Below are positions 5,643 through 5,853 of a stretch of 5,853 nucleotides of DNA, in pieces. Position 1 is the first letter of the stretch; each line of letters opens with the position of its first letter. A program made the position numbers and the translations under genes. Below the pieces are notes generated by a model, which saw only the letters and a list, made by a program, of their open reading frames with translations, did no database searches and was not told the origin of the DNA. The DNA is from JBDRMV01 sp043811795 (GTDB taxonomy: Bacteria > CG03): positions 1-5,853 of the forward strand of contig JBDRMV010000084.1 of assembly GCA_043811795.1 (NCBI GenBank), in the 5' to 3' direction.

Positions 5643-5853
5643 CTACTTACCTCCCCCGAGCAGGGCGCAGAACTGCTCGTAGTCAATCAACTCTGTTATT
5701 GCGGGCTTATCCCCGCAAACCGGACAATTTATATTTCTTTGAATCTCCAGTTTCCTGAAATTCATTTCCAGTGCATTAAAGACAAGAAGTTTCCCGACCA
5801 GAAGTTCACCTTTCTCCAGAATATATTTTAATACTTCCGTCGCCTGAATCACA
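5643..5853 (-). CDS. ThiF/MoeB/HesA E1-like adenylyltransferase, C-terminal fragment (cut by window edge)
   Basis: Only the last 69 residues lie in the window; the frame is open to the right edge, and the GTG at 5852 is an internal valine, not a start. The fragment matches the end of the E1-like family that adenylates the C-terminal glycine of ubiquitin-like sulfur carriers such as ThiS and MoaD. Visible landmarks are IQATEVLKYIL (2-12), the GKLLVFNALEMNFRKLEI block (20-37), CPVCG (43-47) carrying the second cysteine pair of the structural zinc site, and the closing IDYEQFCALLG (56-66). The ATP-binding GxGGxG and the first CxxC would be upstream and are not seen. The thiS gene five genes downstream in the same run is the natural substrate. 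ThiF, MoeB and HesA cannot be told apart from this part, so no symbol is given. Confidence 0.88.
   Translation of the reverse strand, partial: VIQATEVLKYILEKGELLVGKLLVFNALEMNFRKLEIQRNINCPVCGDKPAITELIDYEQFCALLGGGK
5649..5654 (-). promoter_or_regulatory. Shine-Dalgarno site for the NIL-domain gene
   Basis: The minus strand reads GGAGGT, within a GGGGGAGGT run, eight bases before the ATG at 5640. It overlaps the last codons of the upstream E1-like gene and fixes the start of the NIL protein. Confidence 0.75.

Larger units (their letters stand above)
1..5853 (-). other. Probable sulfur-transfer operon
   Basis: All nine genes point the same way, with junctions of +2, +62, -4, +2, +20, +17, 0 and -7 bases in transcription order. 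This spacing suggests co-transcription and repeated translational coupling. Both ends of the run lie outside the window, so the promoter and terminator are not seen. The only place for an internal promoter or control site is the 62-base gap before nifS; no convincing -35/-10 pair was found there. The shared theme is use of the NifS persulfide by several acceptor systems. Single transcription is inferred, not shown. Confidence 0.75.

Noticed and set aside
5850..5852. GTG as a start codon for a small 69-residue protein at the right edge
   Set aside because: The frame stays open to the edge, and the residues match the internal helix of E1-like enzymes, so this is an interior valine of a longer gene.

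Overview
The window is a tightly packed run of nine genes, all on the minus strand, concerned almost entirely with moving sulfur from cysteine into cofactors, tRNA and Fe-S clusters. Read in transcription order (right to left) they are: the C-terminal end of a ThiF/MoeB/HesA-type E1-like adenylyltransferase (cut by the right edge); a small stand-alone NIL-domain protein; a NifS/IscS cysteine desulfurase; a ThiI-like PP-loop tRNA sulfurtransferase with an apparent NFACT-R-like C-terminal domain; quinolinate synthase NadA; the sulfur carrier ThiS; a NifU/IscU-type Fe-S scaffold; the tRNA 2-thiouridine synthase MnmA; and the first 200 codons of FdhD, the formate dehydrogenase sulfurtransferase (cut by the left edge).

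Layout: every gene boundary but one is 20 bases or less, or overlaps (E1/NIL 2 bases, nifS/PP-loop 4-base ATGA overlap, PP-loop/nadA 2 bases, nadA/thiS 20, thiS/nifU 17, nifU/mnmA 0, mnmA/fdhD 7-base overlap). The exception is a 62-base gap between the NIL gene and nifS, which holds a small GC-rich palindromic tandem element and no clear Shine-Dalgarno sequence. The window contains no RNA gene, mobile element, CRISPR array or convincing terminator, and no stretch over 300 bases lacks a gene.

How the genes fit together (inference from families): NifS releases sulfur from cysteine as a persulfide. The users encoded beside it are NifU (Fe-S assembly), NadA (a [4Fe-4S] enzyme and so a likely client), MnmA and the ThiI-like enzyme (tRNA thiolation), ThiS with its E1-like activator (protein thiocarboxylate), and FdhD (sulfuration of the Mo/W cofactor). 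The NIL protein points towards sulfur amino acid metabolism, since NIL domains are known from methionine transport and homocysteine synthesis systems. No thiazole synthase (ThiG) is visible, so the ThiS/E1 pair may serve thiamine or another thiocarboxylate-dependent pathway.

Organism: bacterial, with moderately A/T-rich coding sequence and strong GGAGG-type ribosome sites at some genes. FdhD plus an oxygen-sensitive Fe-S/sulfur toolkit suggests an anaerobe. The gene mix recalls uncultured lineages such as Omnitrophota or other deep-branching anaerobic phyla, but the sequence alone does not settle this.
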